In this document: positions 44,738 through 54,607 of the stretch, piece by piece
Layout of the letters: each line of letters opens with the position of its first letter
How positions within the stretch are numbered: the first letter of the stretch is position 1
From: Sphingobacteriales bacterium 46-32
Lineage (GTDB): Bacteria; Bacteroidota; Bacteroidia; Chitinophagales; Chitinophagaceae
DNA length: 64,000 bases
Assembly: GCA_001898485.1 (NCBI GenBank)
Contig: MKTY01000019.1
Location: 1 to 64,000 of the forward strand
Direction of reading: 5' to 3'
Translations under genes and position numbers: made by a program
The notes under the pieces: generated by a model
Seen by the model: the letters and a program-made list of their open reading frames with translations, nothing else
Told to the model about the DNA's origin: nothing
Databases searched by the model: none

Positions 44738-47575
44738 ATGACTTTGCTGAATGAGCTGGAAAAACTGCTGCCGGCAGACAGGATCAAATCACGCCTGATA
44801 GACCGGATTGCTTTTGCTTCCGATGCCGGATTTTATCACCTCGTGCCCCGGGTGGTGGTACAACCGGAAAATGAAGAGGAGGTAATTCAGCTTTTCCGGA
44901 TTTCTCATCAGTATCGTATACCCGTCGTGTTCCGTACCGGTGGCACCAGCCTCTCCGGACAAAGTATTACCGATGGTATACTCGTTGACCTCAGCCAGTA
45001 CTGGCGCCAGGTGAATGTAGAACAGGAGGGTGAGCGGGTGCGGGTGCAGCCCGGCATTACAGGGGCCATGGTAAATGCCCATCTACGCCGTTACAAGCGA
45101 AAAATAGGACCTGATCCATCCAGCATCAGTGCTGCTATGATGGGCGGTATCCTTTCCAACAATGCCAGTGGTATGTGCTGCGGCGTGCGGTATAATTCCT
45201 ATCACACCACCCGTGCTATCCGGTTTATACTGCCCGATGGGCAGTGTTTTTCTACGGAGGAGTCCACCGATTATGAGCGCTTTGTCAGCAATTGCACATC
45301 ACTGGCGGATGAGTTGCTGGATTTACGAAAAGAAATACTGAATGACCCGGTACTGCAGCAAAAGATCCGTGATAAATACAGAACAAAGAATACAGTCGGT
45401 TACTCCCTGAATGCGCTGCTGGATTATGAGCACCCACTTGATATTTTTGCGCACCTCCTCATAGGGGCAGAAGGTACACTGGCTTTTATTGCTTCGGCTG
45501 TGCTGGAAACCATTCCGGATCAGCCCTGCAAAGCCACTGGCCTGCTTTATTTCCCCAACATATTTGATGCCTGCAATGCCATTGCTCCATTGATCGATGC
45601 GGGTGCAGAAATGGTGGAGTTGATGGACCGGGCCTCCCTTCGTTCTATTGAGCATATGAAAGGGATCGATCCTTTTATTGCTACTTTGCCGGAGGCCGCT
45701 GCTGCATTACTCATCGAGTTTCAGGAAGCAACTGATGCCGCCATTGATCAGCGGGTAGATCAGTTTCTGGCTTCTGTTACAGGGCTTGCCCTGCTCAACC
45801 CGCCTGTATTTACCAGAGATGCAGAAGAGCGGGAGTTTTTATGGAAAGTGCGGAAAGGATTGTTTCCGGCGGTGGGTGCTGTACGGGCAAGTGGTACCAC
45901 GGTGATACTCGAGGATGTGGCTTTTCCGCTACATCACCTTGGCCACGCCATACTGGATCTGCAGCAACTCTTTGCCCGCTATGAATATGATAATGCCATC
46001 ATTTTTGGTCATGCCAAAGACGGCAATATTCATTTTGTAGTAACACAGGCTTTCGACACAGCGGCTGAGATAGAACGTTATGATCATTTCCTGCGCGATG
46101 TTGTGCATCTGGTGGTGAACAGGTATGAAGGCACATTAAAAGCCGAACATGGCACCGGACGCAATATGGCTCCTTTTGTAGAGACAGAATGGGGTGGTGC
46201 GGCTTATACTATTATGAAAAGGATCAAGCAGGCGGCCGATCCCCAATCCTTGCTTAATCCCGGCGTAATCATCAATGACGATCCGGAAGTGCATATCCGT
46301 AATCTGAAGCCATTACCTGCGGTAGAAGAAGAAGTAGATAAATGTATTGAATGCGGTTATTGTGAACATCGCTGCCCCAGCCGCGATCTTACCCTTACTC
46401 CCCGGAGAAGGATCGTGGTTCGTCGCGCCCTGACCGGCATGCAGGCAGCCGGGCAGCAAAAAGAATATAATGAATTGCTCGGCCAGTATCAGTATGATGG
46501 TCTCGATACCTGTGCTGTAGATGGATTGTGTGCAGGCGCCTGCCCGGTTGATATCAATACGGGCGATCTTGTAAAAAGACTGCGTCGTGAAAACCATTCC
46601 GCGCGTGCCAATAAGCTGGCCCTGCAGGCGGCCCGGCATTTTGGTAAACTGCAATGGGCCGCGCGTAGTGCGCTTACTGTTGGAAATGCACTCAATAAAC
46701 TATTCGGCAGTAAGACAATGCCGCGCATAACCCGTTTGCTGAAACGGCTCATACCATCCTTTCCGCTTTGGACAGATGAGTTGAGTGCTCCGCCGTCTTT
46801 GAAAGCATTGCGCAAGCAATCGCGCGTTTCGCCGGCGGCAGACTCACCTGCTGTTGTATATTTTTCCAGCTGTATATCCCGGATGATGGGAGCGGGACAG
46901 CAGGGCAAAAAAAGTATTCTGGACACATTCCTCGCCGTATCAGAAAAAGCCGGTATTGCCGTAGTGGTGAGTAAGCCGTTGCTTTCGGGATGCTGCGGAC
47001 AAATATTTTCATCAAAAGGATACGCCAGGGCATATCGTCATACTGCTGCCCAGGTGGTAGCTCAGCTATGGGAAATAACTGATGGCGGTCGTATTCCTGT
47101 TGTGATGGATGTAAGTTCCTGCACAGTTACCCTGCTGCAGTTGGGGCAGGTACTGGAACCAGCACAACGCAGGCAGTATGAACAGCTGCGCATATTAGAT
47201 AGTATTGACTATTTGAGCGAGATGATATTGCCCCGGGTTACTGCTATAAAAAAGAAAGACCGCGTTATGCTGCATCCGGTATGTGCACTCGAAAAAATGG
47301 GTGGGCGTCAGAAATTTATCCGGCTGGCAGAGCAGCTGGCTTACGATGTGCAGGTGCCCATGAGTGCAGGGTGCTGCGGAATGGCAGGTGACCGGGGATT
47401 TCTTTTTCCCGAACTGACCACAGCTGCCACACGGGCAGAAGCAAAAGAGGTAATGGCGGCGCAATATGATGGTTATTATTCTACCACCAAAACCTGCGAA
47501 ATGGCACTTTCTGCTGCCACCCAGCGTGACTATGAGTCAATACTGTACCTGGCCGATGAGGTGCTGAATGCCTGA
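44738..47575 (+). CDS. FAD-linked oxidase with Fe-S clusters (YdiJ/GlcDF-like dehydrogenase)
   Basis: The ATG at 44738 gives the natural start MTLLNELEKLLP; a TTG 27 bp earlier only adds unconserved residues. The 945-residue protein joins an FAD-binding PCMH domain (about 25-230, RTGGTSLSGQSITDG, IGPDPSSISAAMMGG), an FAD-oxidase C-terminal domain (about 240-520, HAKDGNIHFV, KAEHGTGRN), a [4Fe-4S] segment (CIECGYCEHRC near 535 and CAVDGLCAGAC near 591) and two CCG domains (GCCGQIF near 750, GCCGMAG near 877). This is the D-2-hydroxyacid dehydrogenase plan, oxidising D-lactate, D-2-hydroxyglutarate or glycolate and passing electrons to quinone. Which substrate is used cannot be read from sequence. 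Confidence 0.88.
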   Translation: MTLLNELEKLLPADRIKSRLIDRIAFASDAGFYHLVPRVVVQPENEEEVIQLFRISHQYRIPVVFRTGGTSLSGQSITDGILVDLSQYWRQVNVEQEGERVRVQPGITGAMVNAHLRRYKRKIGPDPSSISAAMMGGILSNNASGMCCGVRYNSYHTTRAIRFILPDGQCFSTEESTDYERFVSNCTSLADELLDLRKEILNDPVLQQKIRDKYRTKNTVGYSLNALLDYEHPLDIFAHLLIGAEGTLAFIASAVLETIPDQPCKATGLLYFPNIFDACNAIAPLIDAGAEMVELMDRASLRSIEHMKGIDPFIATLPEAAAALLIEFQEATDAAIDQRVDQFLASVTGLALLNPPVFTRDAEEREFLWKVRKGLFPAVGAVRASGTTVILEDVAFPLHHLGHAILDLQQLFARYEYDNAIIFGHAKDGNIHFVVTQAFDTAAEIERYDHFLRDVVHLVVNRYEGTLKAEHGTGRNMAPFVETEWGGAAYTIMKRIKQAADPQSLLNPGVIINDDPEVHIRNLKPLPAVEEEVDKCIECGYCEHRCPSRDLTLTPRRRIVVRRALTGMQAAGQQKEYNELLGQYQYDGLDTCAVDGLCAGACPVDINTGDLVKRLRRENHSARANKLALQAARHFGKLQWAARSALTVGNALNKLFGSKTMPRITRLLKRLIPSFPLWTDELSAPPSLKALRKQSRVSPAADSPAVVYFSSCISRMMGAGQQGKKSILDTFLAVSEKAGIAVVVSKPLLSGCCGQIFSSKGYARAYRHTAAQVVAQLWEITDGGRIPVVMDVSSCTVTLLQLGQVLEPAQRRQYEQLRILDSIDYLSEMILPRVTAIKKKDRVMLHPVCALEKMGGRQKFIRLAEQLAYDVQVPMSAGCCGMAGDRGFLFPELTTAATRAEAKEVMAAQYDGYYSTTKTCEMALSAATQRDYESILYLADEVLNA

Positions 47576-47583
47576 TATTTATC

Positions 47584-47597
47584 CGGAATCGTTTGCG
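47584..47597. promoter_or_regulatory. LacI-type operator upstream of the GH2 operon
   Basis: CGGAATCGTTTGCG is a near-palindrome with central CG. It differs from the operator beside lacI (53545, opposite orientation) and from that upstream of susC (55944) at only a few positions, all outside the AAWCGWTT core. It lies 60 bp before the GH2 start codon, in a promoter-proximal place. Confidence 0.7.
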
Positions 47598-47657
47598 TAT
47601 TAATCTGTCTTTATAAAGCCGGGGCATGCTATTTTCGTTTCAAAGGCTATATCTCTG

Positions 47658-50105
47658 ATGATAACGAAAAAGCTTGCTTCACTTCTCGTAGCTATTTGCA
47701 TATGTCTGCCCCTGCTACGGGCGCAAAAATCCATACGCCTTAATAATGGATGGGAGTTTCTGCGCCAGGACCTCGGTGGTATCTGGGAAGCTGTAAGGCC
47801 CGTACCCAAAGGTGGAGCCGAAAGTGTTCCCTTCTGGCAACCCGTTTCACTGCCACATTGTGTAAATGCCGCAGATGCGGTTGACCCCGACGTGAATTAT
47901 TACCAGGGACCGGCATGGTACCGTACACAACTGAAAGTGGAGAATCCTTATCAGCAGGGAAGAACGCTGCTGCATTTTGAAGGCGCCGGTCAGAAGACAC
48001 AGGTGTATCTATATACAACACTGGTTGGTTCGCACACCGGTGGCTATGATGAGTTTACTGTAGATATTACCGATGCTGTTGCTGCGTTCAGCAAAACTGC
48101 GGTTTGCCGGGAACGTTTTGGTGGCCGTATTCCCATTTCTATCCGTACAGATAACTCACGCGATCTGGAAATGATCCCTTCCAGTCTTTCGGATTTTAAT
48201 GTTTATGGCGGTATTTACAGATATCTTAACCTCGTATATCAGCCAGCTGTTTCTATTGATAAAATTTTTGCCGATGTGGATGTAGATAAAGAAGGAAAAC
48301 TGGGCACGGTACAGGTGAGGGCCAGATTATATAATCCATCAGCAGCGGCAACAGGAACGATGATGATCCGATTGCTTGATGCTGCCGGAAAAATAATACA
48401 GGAACAAACCGTACAACCCGGATCAGATCAGCAGCCACTGGCGCAGTTTCGGTTAAAGAAACCGGCACTGTGGTCACCCGATCGCCCTCAACTCTATACA
48501 TTGGAAGCTATACTTGGCGAAACACGGCTGGTAGAAAAGATTGCCTTCAGGCATGCGGAGTTTGTAGAAAAAGGCCCTTTCCTGCTAAATGGCAAAAGAT
48601 TGTTGCTGCGCGGTACACACCGTCACGAAGATCATGCAGGTGTAGGCGCGGCGATGACAGAAGAACAAATGCGCGAAGAAATGATACTCATGAAAGAAAT
48701 GGGTGTCAACTTTATCAGGCTGGGTCATTATCAGCAATCATCTATCATACTTAACCTCTGTGATAGTCTGGGCATGCTGGTATGGGAAGAAATACCGTGG
48801 TGCCGGGGAGGACTGGGCGGTGATGTCTATAAAGATCAGGCCCGCCGTATGCTGCGTAATATGATCGAGCAGCATTACAATCATCCATCTATAATAATCT
48901 GGGGCCTTGGAAATGAAAATGACTGGCCGGGTGATTTTGAAGAATTTGATAAGGTGAAAATAAGGGCATTCATGAAAGAGCTGAATGACCTGAGTCATAA
49001 GCTGGATCCGGCCCGCAAAACAGCTATCCGCCGCTGCGATTTTTGCAGCGATATTGTAGATGTATATTCTCCATCCATATGGGCAGGCTGGTATCGCGGT
49101 ATTTACACAGAATACAAATCGGTATCGGAAGCCGAGATGAAAAAGGTAAAACACTTCTTGCATGTAGAATGGGGAGGCGACAGCCATGCAGGCCGCCATG
49201 CTGAAAATCCGGATAAAGTGTTGCAGGCAATCAACAGCAATGGATCGGCCGATGAGCGTGCTGGAGATGCCAGCCTGTATGGCGGCGCTGCGCGTGTATC
49301 AAAAGATGGTGACTGGAGCGAGTCTTATATCTGCAACCTGGTCGACTGGCATTTGAAAGAGCAGGAAACAATGCCCTGGCTTACGGGAACTGCACAGTGG
49401 CCATTCAAAGATTTCTCGACACCGCTGCGTCCCGAAAATCCTGTTCCGTATGTAAATCAAAAAGGAGCGGTAGAACGCGATCTTACTCCCAAAGAGTCGT
49501 ATTATGTATACCAGTCATACTGGACCAGCAAACCCATGGCACATATTTATGGCCATACCTGGCCCGTGCGCTGGGGTGAGGAAGGCGAAGAGAAAATGAT
49601 CAAGGTCTATTCCAATTGCGATGAAGCCGAGCTCTTGGTGAATGGAGTAAGCCAGGGAAAAAAGAAACGCAACAGCCAGGACTTTCCTGCTGCCGGACTG
49701 CGCTGGAATGTACCCCTGCATAAGGGAGTGTACTCCGTGCAGGTGAAAGCCTGGAAAGGAAAAATGCAGGTGCAGGATTCCATCCGGTTTACTTATGAAA
49801 CGGCGAAATGGGATAAGCCCGCTGTCATTCAGTTAAAACAAACAGCACTCAGCAATGGCGTTGCAACGATTGAAGCGGTGCTGAAGGATGCCAGCGGAAT
49901 ACAATGCCTCGATGCTGCACAGCTTATCAGTTTTGATCTGACCGGCGATGGGCAGTTGATAGACAATCAGGGTACCTCATCGGGTTCGCGTAAAGTGCAG
50001 TTGTATAACGGGCGTGCGGTAATACGGGTAAAATTGCAGAAAGGGCGGTCGGTACTGAGTGCGCAGATCAACGGTGTACCCACAGCTTTTATTAATCTTC
50101 AATAG
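47658..50105 (+). CDS. Glycoside hydrolase family 2 enzyme
   Basis: The 815-residue exported protein (signal peptide to about 22) has the GH2 layout: sugar-binding jelly roll (about 25-190), Ig-like domain (about 200-300), TIM barrel (about 305-600), then C-terminal beta domains including a DUF4982-like part. The acid/base E420 is in IIIWGLGNENDWPG and the nucleophile E504 in HFLHVEWGGD. GH2 includes beta-galactosidases, beta-glucuronidases and mannosidases; here an exo-acting role on a uronate-containing glycan fits the operon. It is the first gene of an operon with a lyase (3-bp gap) and a GH88 enzyme. A LacI-type operator lies upstream. Confidence 0.9.
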   Translation: MITKKLASLLVAICICLPLLRAQKSIRLNNGWEFLRQDLGGIWEAVRPVPKGGAESVPFWQPVSLPHCVNAADAVDPDVNYYQGPAWYRTQLKVENPYQQGRTLLHFEGAGQKTQVYLYTTLVGSHTGGYDEFTVDITDAVAAFSKTAVCRERFGGRIPISIRTDNSRDLEMIPSSLSDFNVYGGIYRYLNLVYQPAVSIDKIFADVDVDKEGKLGTVQVRARLYNPSAAATGTMMIRLLDAAGKIIQEQTVQPGSDQQPLAQFRLKKPALWSPDRPQLYTLEAILGETRLVEKIAFRHAEFVEKGPFLLNGKRLLLRGTHRHEDHAGVGAAMTEEQMREEMILMKEMGVNFIRLGHYQQSSIILNLCDSLGMLVWEEIPWCRGGLGGDVYKDQARRMLRNMIEQHYNHPSIIIWGLGNENDWPGDFEEFDKVKIRAFMKELNDLSHKLDPARKTAIRRCDFCSDIVDVYSPSIWAGWYRGIYTEYKSVSEAEMKKVKHFLHVEWGGDSHAGRHAENPDKVLQAINSNGSADERAGDASLYGGAARVSKDGDWSESYICNLVDWHLKEQETMPWLTGTAQWPFKDFSTPLRPENPVPYVNQKGAVERDLTPKESYYVYQSYWTSKPMAHIYGHTWPVRWGEEGEEKMIKVYSNCDEAELLVNGVSQGKKKRNSQDFPAAGLRWNVPLHKGVYSVQVKAWKGKMQVQDSIRFTYETAKWDKPAVIQLKQTALSNGVATIEAVLKDASGIQCLDAAQLISFDLTGDGQLIDNQGTSSGSRKVQLYNGRAVIRVKLQKGRSVLSAQINGVPTAFINLQ

Positions 50106-50108
50106 ATC

Positions 50109-51317
50109 ATGTACATGCGCTGTGTGAAAAGGGTAATAATAAATATATGGGTAAGCGGTCTGCTTTGCTTAACGCTGCAGGCGCAACCAACGGGCAATGA
50201 GCTGAAGGAGATAAGCAAAACACTGCGTAAAAGTATATTGACAAAAGCAGAATGGGCATTACGGCAGTCGCCGGTAACGGTAACGGCAAATCGCGCGCAG
50301 CGCAGTGCAGGAGGCATACATGATTTCTTCAGTGAAGGAGATTACTGGTGGCCGGATCCGGCCAATCCCGATGGAGCCTATATACAGCGTGACGGCATGA
50401 CAAACCCGGAGAATTTTGTAGCACACCGGCAGGCGATGATCCGTTTTAGTGAAATAGTGGGGAGTCTGGCAGCCGCATATAAAATCACAGGCAGGAAGAA
50501 ATACGCAGAAAAGGCTTTAGAGCATTGCGATGCCTGGTTGATGGATACAGCTACACGCATGACACCTCATCTTTTGTATGCACAGGCGATCAAAGGACGT
50601 GTGACTGGCAGGGGAATCGGAATTATCGATGCCATTCACCTGATGGAAGTAGTGAAAGGGCTGGAGGTAATAGAAAAACGAATGCCACGCATGTCGGTTA
50701 AACGGCGGCAGGCATACCGCCAATGGTTTGCTCAGTACCTTCAATGGGTAACAACTCATGCCTACGGTCTCGATGAAATGAAAGCCGCCAACAACCATGG
50801 TACCTGCTGGGTAATGCAGGTGGCAGTATTTGCCGGGTATACGGGCAACGATTCATTGCGTGCCATGTGCAGTCAGCGATTCAAGGAAGTTCTTTTGCCG
50901 TCACAAATGGCTGCCGATGGCAGTTTTCCGCTTGAACTGAAACGGACCAAGCCTTACGGATATTCGCTGTTTAATCTCGATGCAATGGCAACCATCTGCC
51001 AGGAGTTGAGCAATACACACGATAATCTCTGGCAGTTTACATTGCCCGATGGACGATCGATGGAAAAGGCCATTCAGTTTTTGTATCCCTGGGTAGTTAA
51101 TAAAAGCGCGTGGCCCTATGCAAAAGATGTGATGTACTGGGAACAGTGGCCCGTGGCGCATCCATTCCTGGTCTTTGGCGGACTGGCATTGCAGCAGAAG
51201 ACCTGGTTGCAGACATGGACGAGGCTGGAGCATGCTCCAACTGTGGAAGAAGTAATTCGTAATCTGCCCGTCCGTAACCCTTTACTTTGGATAGATGAAA
51301 AGAAGAGCTATGAATAA
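50109..51317 (+). CDS. Alginate-lyase-fold polysaccharide lyase
   Basis: The 402-residue exported protein (signal peptide ending near QAQ, residue 26) matches the alginate-lyase-domain family (PF05426-type alpha/alpha barrel): FSEGDYWWPDPANPDGAYIQRDG, then MKAANNHGTCW (N228, H230) and GSFPLELKRTKPYGYSLFN, the sites of catalytic Asn/His and Arg/Tyr in the fold. These enzymes cleave uronate polymers by beta-elimination, leaving an unsaturated uronate at the non-reducing end, which the GH88 encoded next removes. Members act on alginate or glucuronan; the downstream glucuronate genes favour a glucuronate-rich polymer. Exact PL family (PL5- or PL38-like) is not decided here. Confidence 0.82.
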   Translation: MYMRCVKRVIINIWVSGLLCLTLQAQPTGNELKEISKTLRKSILTKAEWALRQSPVTVTANRAQRSAGGIHDFFSEGDYWWPDPANPDGAYIQRDGMTNPENFVAHRQAMIRFSEIVGSLAAAYKITGRKKYAEKALEHCDAWLMDTATRMTPHLLYAQAIKGRVTGRGIGIIDAIHLMEVVKGLEVIEKRMPRMSVKRRQAYRQWFAQYLQWVTTHAYGLDEMKAANNHGTCWVMQVAVFAGYTGNDSLRAMCSQRFKEVLLPSQMAADGSFPLELKRTKPYGYSLFNLDAMATICQELSNTHDNLWQFTLPDGRSMEKAIQFLYPWVVNKSAWPYAKDVMYWEQWPVAHPFLVFGGLALQQKTWLQTWTRLEHAPTVEEVIRNLPVRNPLLWIDEKKSYE

Positions 51318-52485
51318 AAAATATTTGCTGACAGCGACGCTAGCTGTGATCGTTTTTGCCGGCTATGCTCAGCCAGTTAAGATCAAAAAAGTATTTGCAG
51401 ATGCTGGAAAACAAATGACGCTGATGCTGGCAGAGATTCCTGCTGCAAAGCAGGGGCATGCCGATTGGGTATCGCCGCGTACGCTGGAAAAAGGAAGTCT
51501 GCGTATGGTGCCTTCGCGCGACTGGACAAGCGGTTTTTTCCCCGGCATACTCTGGATGTTGTATGAGTATTCAGGAAAAGCAAGCTGGAAAGAACAGGCA
51601 ATACATTATACAAAGCAACTGGAACAGGAGAAATGGAATCGCGGTACACACGATATGGGATTTAAGTTGTATTGCAGCTATGGACTGGGATACCGCCTTA
51701 CCGGTGATACGCAGATGCGCGCTGTGCTCCTGCAGGCGGCGCGTACACTGAGCACAAGGTTTAACCCAACGGCCGGAGTGATCCGCTCCTGGGATCATAA
51801 CCGGGATAAATGGGATTACCCTGTCATCATCGACAATATGCTCAACCTCGAGTTGCTGTTTGCAGCTACACAGCTCAGCGGGGATTCCAGTTTTTACCGC
51901 ATAGCCGTCAGTCATGCCAATACCACCCTGCGCAATCATTTCAGGCCCGATTACAGTTCTTATCATGTGGTGAGTTATGATACCATCACCGGGGCACCGG
52001 TGAAAAAAAATACACATCAGGGTTATGCCGATGCATCTGCCTGGGCACGGGGCCAGGCCTGGGGTATCTACGGATATACGATGTGTTACCGGTTTACAAA
52101 AGACACTGCCTATCTGCAACAGGCCCGGCATATCGCCGATTTTATGCTCAAACATCCGCGTATGCCGGCCGATGGTGTGCCTTACTGGGATTATGATGCG
52201 CCCAATATTCCCAACGAAGAGCGGGATGCCTCTGCCGCAGCGGTACTGGCTTCAGGATTATACGAGTTGAGTGGGTATTTGGCAAACGGAAAATATTATC
52301 GCAAACAGGCCGATCATATCATGCGGTCGCTGACGCAGAAATACAGAGCACCGTTGGGTACGGCAAGCGGATTTATCCTGCTGCACAGCACCGGATCCAA
52401 ACCTGCCAAAAGCGAAGTGGATGTACCGCTAATCTATGCCGATTATTATTACCTCGAAGCACTGCTGCGAAGCCGTGCTAAGTAA
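51310..52485 (+). CDS. GH88 unsaturated glucuronyl hydrolase
   Basis: The ATG at 51310 gives signal peptide MNKKYLLTATLAVIVFAGYAQ and an 8-bp overlap with the lyase gene; an ATG at 51295 in the same frame is a possible alternative. The 391-residue protein has the alpha6/alpha6 barrel of GH88, with the two catalytic Asp in NRGTHDMGF (D115) and VIIDNMLNLELL (D175), 60 residues apart as in Bacillus UGL, and the conserved SRDWTSGFFPG and HQGYADASAWARGQAWG segments. It hydrates the vinyl ether of unsaturated uronates made by the preceding lyase. It ends 5 bp from the convergent lacI gene, with no terminator visible between. Confidence 0.93.
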   Translation: MNKKYLLTATLAVIVFAGYAQPVKIKKVFADAGKQMTLMLAEIPAAKQGHADWVSPRTLEKGSLRMVPSRDWTSGFFPGILWMLYEYSGKASWKEQAIHYTKQLEQEKWNRGTHDMGFKLYCSYGLGYRLTGDTQMRAVLLQAARTLSTRFNPTAGVIRSWDHNRDKWDYPVIIDNMLNLELLFAATQLSGDSSFYRIAVSHANTTLRNHFRPDYSSYHVVSYDTITGAPVKKNTHQGYADASAWARGQAWGIYGYTMCYRFTKDTAYLQQARHIADFMLKHPRMPADGVPYWDYDAPNIPNEERDASAAAVLASGLYELSGYLANGKYYRKQADHIMRSLTQKYRAPLGTASGFILLHSTGSKPAKSEVDVPLIYADYYYLEALLRSRAK

Positions 52486-52490
52486 TCGTA

Positions 52491-53498
52491 TCAGGCGGTG
52501 GATTGCCGCTCTACAATCACCGAAGGGAAAATGGCCTTTTTCTCTTTTGGCAGCAACACTTTCTTTTCTACCAGTTTGAATAAGACGGTAGCCGCTTCAT
52601 TGCCTATCTCATAAGCAGGCTGCACAATGGTTGATAGTGGCGGATCAAAAAGTGCGGTAGCAGCCAGGTTGGAGAAACTGATCACTTTAAGCTGCTGAGG
52701 AATTTTTAGCTGCAACTCACGACATACTTCATAGGTATTGATCGCCAGTTTTTCTACTGCCGTAAAAATGGCATCTGGCCGGTCGGGGCCTAACAGCAAT
52801 TCACGGATCAGTTGCCTGTTTTCTTCATCGTTGTGACTGCAGGCCAGCAGTCGGGCATTTTGTGTCATGCCATTTTTTTCCAGCGCCTGCAGATAACCTT
52901 CTTTGCGGCGGCTGCTGATCGAAAGGCGGTCAGACATTGACAGGAAAGCAATCTGCCGGCATCCTTTTGCCAGCAGCAACTCAGTGGCTTTTGCGGCGGC
53001 CTCCGCATCGTCGGTGGTCACATTGGGAGCTGCAATACCTTCGGCAATACGATCAAAGAATACGAGCGGCAGGCCAGAATCGGCAATGCCCTGCAAATGT
53101 TCAAACTGCGTGGTAGTATTGGACACAGAGATCATGATGCCATCTACACGGCCATTGCGCAGCACCTGCAGGATGTCTGACTCACGTACATGGTCTTCGT
53201 GGCTCAGGTAAATGAGTACATGGTATCCTTTTTTCTGCGCCACATCCTCGACTCCGTTCATGACTTTGGAGAAAAAATTGTTTTCAATTTCAGGAAGGAT
53301 TACGGCAATGGTCTTACTCTTGCTTTGCCGCAGACTGCTGGCGTGCGGATTGGGCTGAAAACCCAGTGACTGTGCCAGCGCTTTTACGCGATCCTTCGTT
53401 TCCTGGCTTATCTCATGACTGCCGCGCAGCGCCCTCGACACCGTGGAGGCCGAAAGATTTAATTCTTTGGCCAGCTGTTTCAGATTTACATTCTCCAT
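52491..53498 (-). CDS. LacI-family regulator of the uronate locus
   Basis: The start at 53498 (MENVNLKQLAKELNLSASTV) puts the helix-turn-helix first, as the family demands; the longer frame from 53591 covers the operator. The 335-residue protein has the LacI DNA-binding domain with hinge helix (about 1-58) and a periplasmic-binding-protein-type effector domain (about 62-330). It probably binds the CGnAAWCGWTTnCG operators found here, including one 47 bp upstream of its own start, and responds to a glucuronate-derived sugar acid. Ligand and sign of control are inferred. Confidence 0.92.
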   Translation of the reverse strand: MENVNLKQLAKELNLSASTVSRALRGSHEISQETKDRVKALAQSLGFQPNPHASSLRQSKSKTIAVILPEIENNFFSKVMNGVEDVAQKKGYHVLIYLSHEDHVRESDILQVLRNGRVDGIMISVSNTTTQFEHLQGIADSGLPLVFFDRIAEGIAAPNVTTDDAEAAAKATELLLAKGCRQIAFLSMSDRLSISSRRKEGYLQALEKNGMTQNARLLACSHNDEENRQLIRELLLGPDRPDAIFTAVEKLAINTYEVCRELQLKIPQQLKVISFSNLAATALFDPPLSTIVQPAYEIGNEAATVLFKLVEKKVLLPKEKKAIFPSVIVERQSTA

Positions 53499-53544
53499 AT
53501 CAGATCCTCCTTCTCCTGTTTTTTGATCGTACGCAAACGTTATT

Positions 53545-53558
53545 CGTAAACGATTGCG
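53545..53558. promoter_or_regulatory. LacI-type operator beside lacI
   Basis: CGTAAACGATTGCG has matched outer CG bases, AA/TT and a central CG. It is 12/14 identical to the reverse complement of the site at 55944-55957. A related, weaker AAACGTT sequence precedes it at 53534-53541. The position fits autoregulation and could also affect the divergent SDR-uxuA operon. Confidence 0.7.
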
Positions 53559-53629
53559 TGGAAAAATCATTGTAACCTGCTTTTCACTCAAAAAAAGGCA
53601 GTAAAATTACCGAAAGATAGGAGTAAAGT

Positions 53630-53644
53630 TGAACATTGTGTTCA
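53630..53644. promoter_or_regulatory. Palindrome TGAACA-TTG-TGTTCA
   Basis: Perfect 6-bp arms around TTG, 148 bp before the SDR start codon. It could bind a second regulator of the sugar-acid operon. No matching copy was noticed elsewhere in the locus. Confidence 0.3.
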
Positions 53645-53791
53645 GTTGTGCCCGAAATGGCCTTTTGGCCCCTTTGGCTCCGCTATAGCTTGTGAGTTTC
53701 AGGTATTTTGATCAACTTCATAGGCTACAGACTTTCTCTTTATTCTTATACCATTAACTAAACCAATACTACCAGGTTGCTGGTACGATGT

Positions 53792-54607
53792 ATGGAGTCA
53801 AAACGATTAGCTGGCAAAGTAATAATTGTAACAGGTGGCACAGGCATACTGGGTCACGCATTTAATGAAGCCCTGGCCCGCGAAGGGGCCTGCCTGGGAA
53901 TTCTGGGCCGTAATAAAGAGGTAGCAGAAGCACGGGCCTGCGCCATCAATAAAGCAGGAGGCAATGCCCTGGCGCTGCAGGCAGATGTACTGGATGAACA
54001 CCAGTTGAAAAACGCCTCTGCCGCCATACTGGACAAATTTGGCCGCATCGATGGCCTGGTCAATGCAGCCGGTGGTAATATGGTAGATGCCGTAGTGCAA
54101 AACGGCAATGATATTTTTCATCTCAACCTGACCGCCTTGCGCGAGGTGATGGAACTGAATGTATTTGGAACCCTGCTGCCTACGCAGGTGTTTGGTAAGG
54201 CTATGGTCGAAAGTGTGGGTGAAGGCAGTATCGTCAATATATCTTCCGTAGCCGCTCATCAGGCACTCAGCAAGGTGCTGGGTTACAGCATGGCCAAGGC
54301 CGCTATTGAAGGCTATACCAAATGGTTTGCGGTGGAAATGGCCAATCGCTATGCCGATAAGCTGCGTATGAATGCACTGGTGCCCGGCTTTTTTCTGACA
54401 GAACAGAATAAAACACTGCTAACCCGCGAAGATGGCGGTTATACCGAACGCGGGCAGGATGTGATACGCAACACACCGTTTAAACGCTTTGGCCGCCCCG
54501 AAGAATTGACCGGAGCTCTGGTATGGTTGCTGAGCAATGAATCAGTATTTGTGAATGGAACCTCTATTGTAGTAGACGGAGGCTTCCTGGTAAACAGTGG
54601 GGTATAA
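53792..54607 (+). CDS. SDR-family oxidoreductase, probable D-fructuronate reductase
   Basis: I chose the ATG at 53792 ([21 protein letters not shown]), which puts the TGGxGxxG Rossmann motif at the usual place; a TTG five codons earlier is possible. The 271-residue enzyme has the classical SDR set, NAAG near 96 and S-x13-Y-S-M-A-K (catalytic Tyr/Lys), and ends with [15 protein letters not shown] enzymes of this type next to uxuA in Bacteroidota interconvert D-fructuronate and D-mannonate, replacing UxuB. KduD-like reduction of a keto-deoxy-uronate is the main alternative. It overlaps uxuA by one base (TAATG). Confidence 0.8.
   Translation: MESKRLAGKVIIVTGGTGILGHAFNEALAREGACLGILGRNKEVAEARACAINKAGGNALALQADVLDEHQLKNASAAILDKFGRIDGLVNAAGGNMVDAVVQNGNDIFHLNLTALREVMELNVFGTLLPTQVFGKAMVESVGEGSIVNISSVAAHQALSKVLGYSMAKAAIEGYTKWFAVEMANRYADKLRMNALVPGFFLTEQNKTLLTREDGGYTERGQDVIRNTPFKRFGRPEELTGALVWLLSNESVFVNGTSIVVDGGFLVNSGV

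Noticed and set aside
51571-52155. A 194-codon minus-strand reading frame
   Set aside because: It is antisense to the GH88 gene, which has clear catalytic residues on the plus strand.
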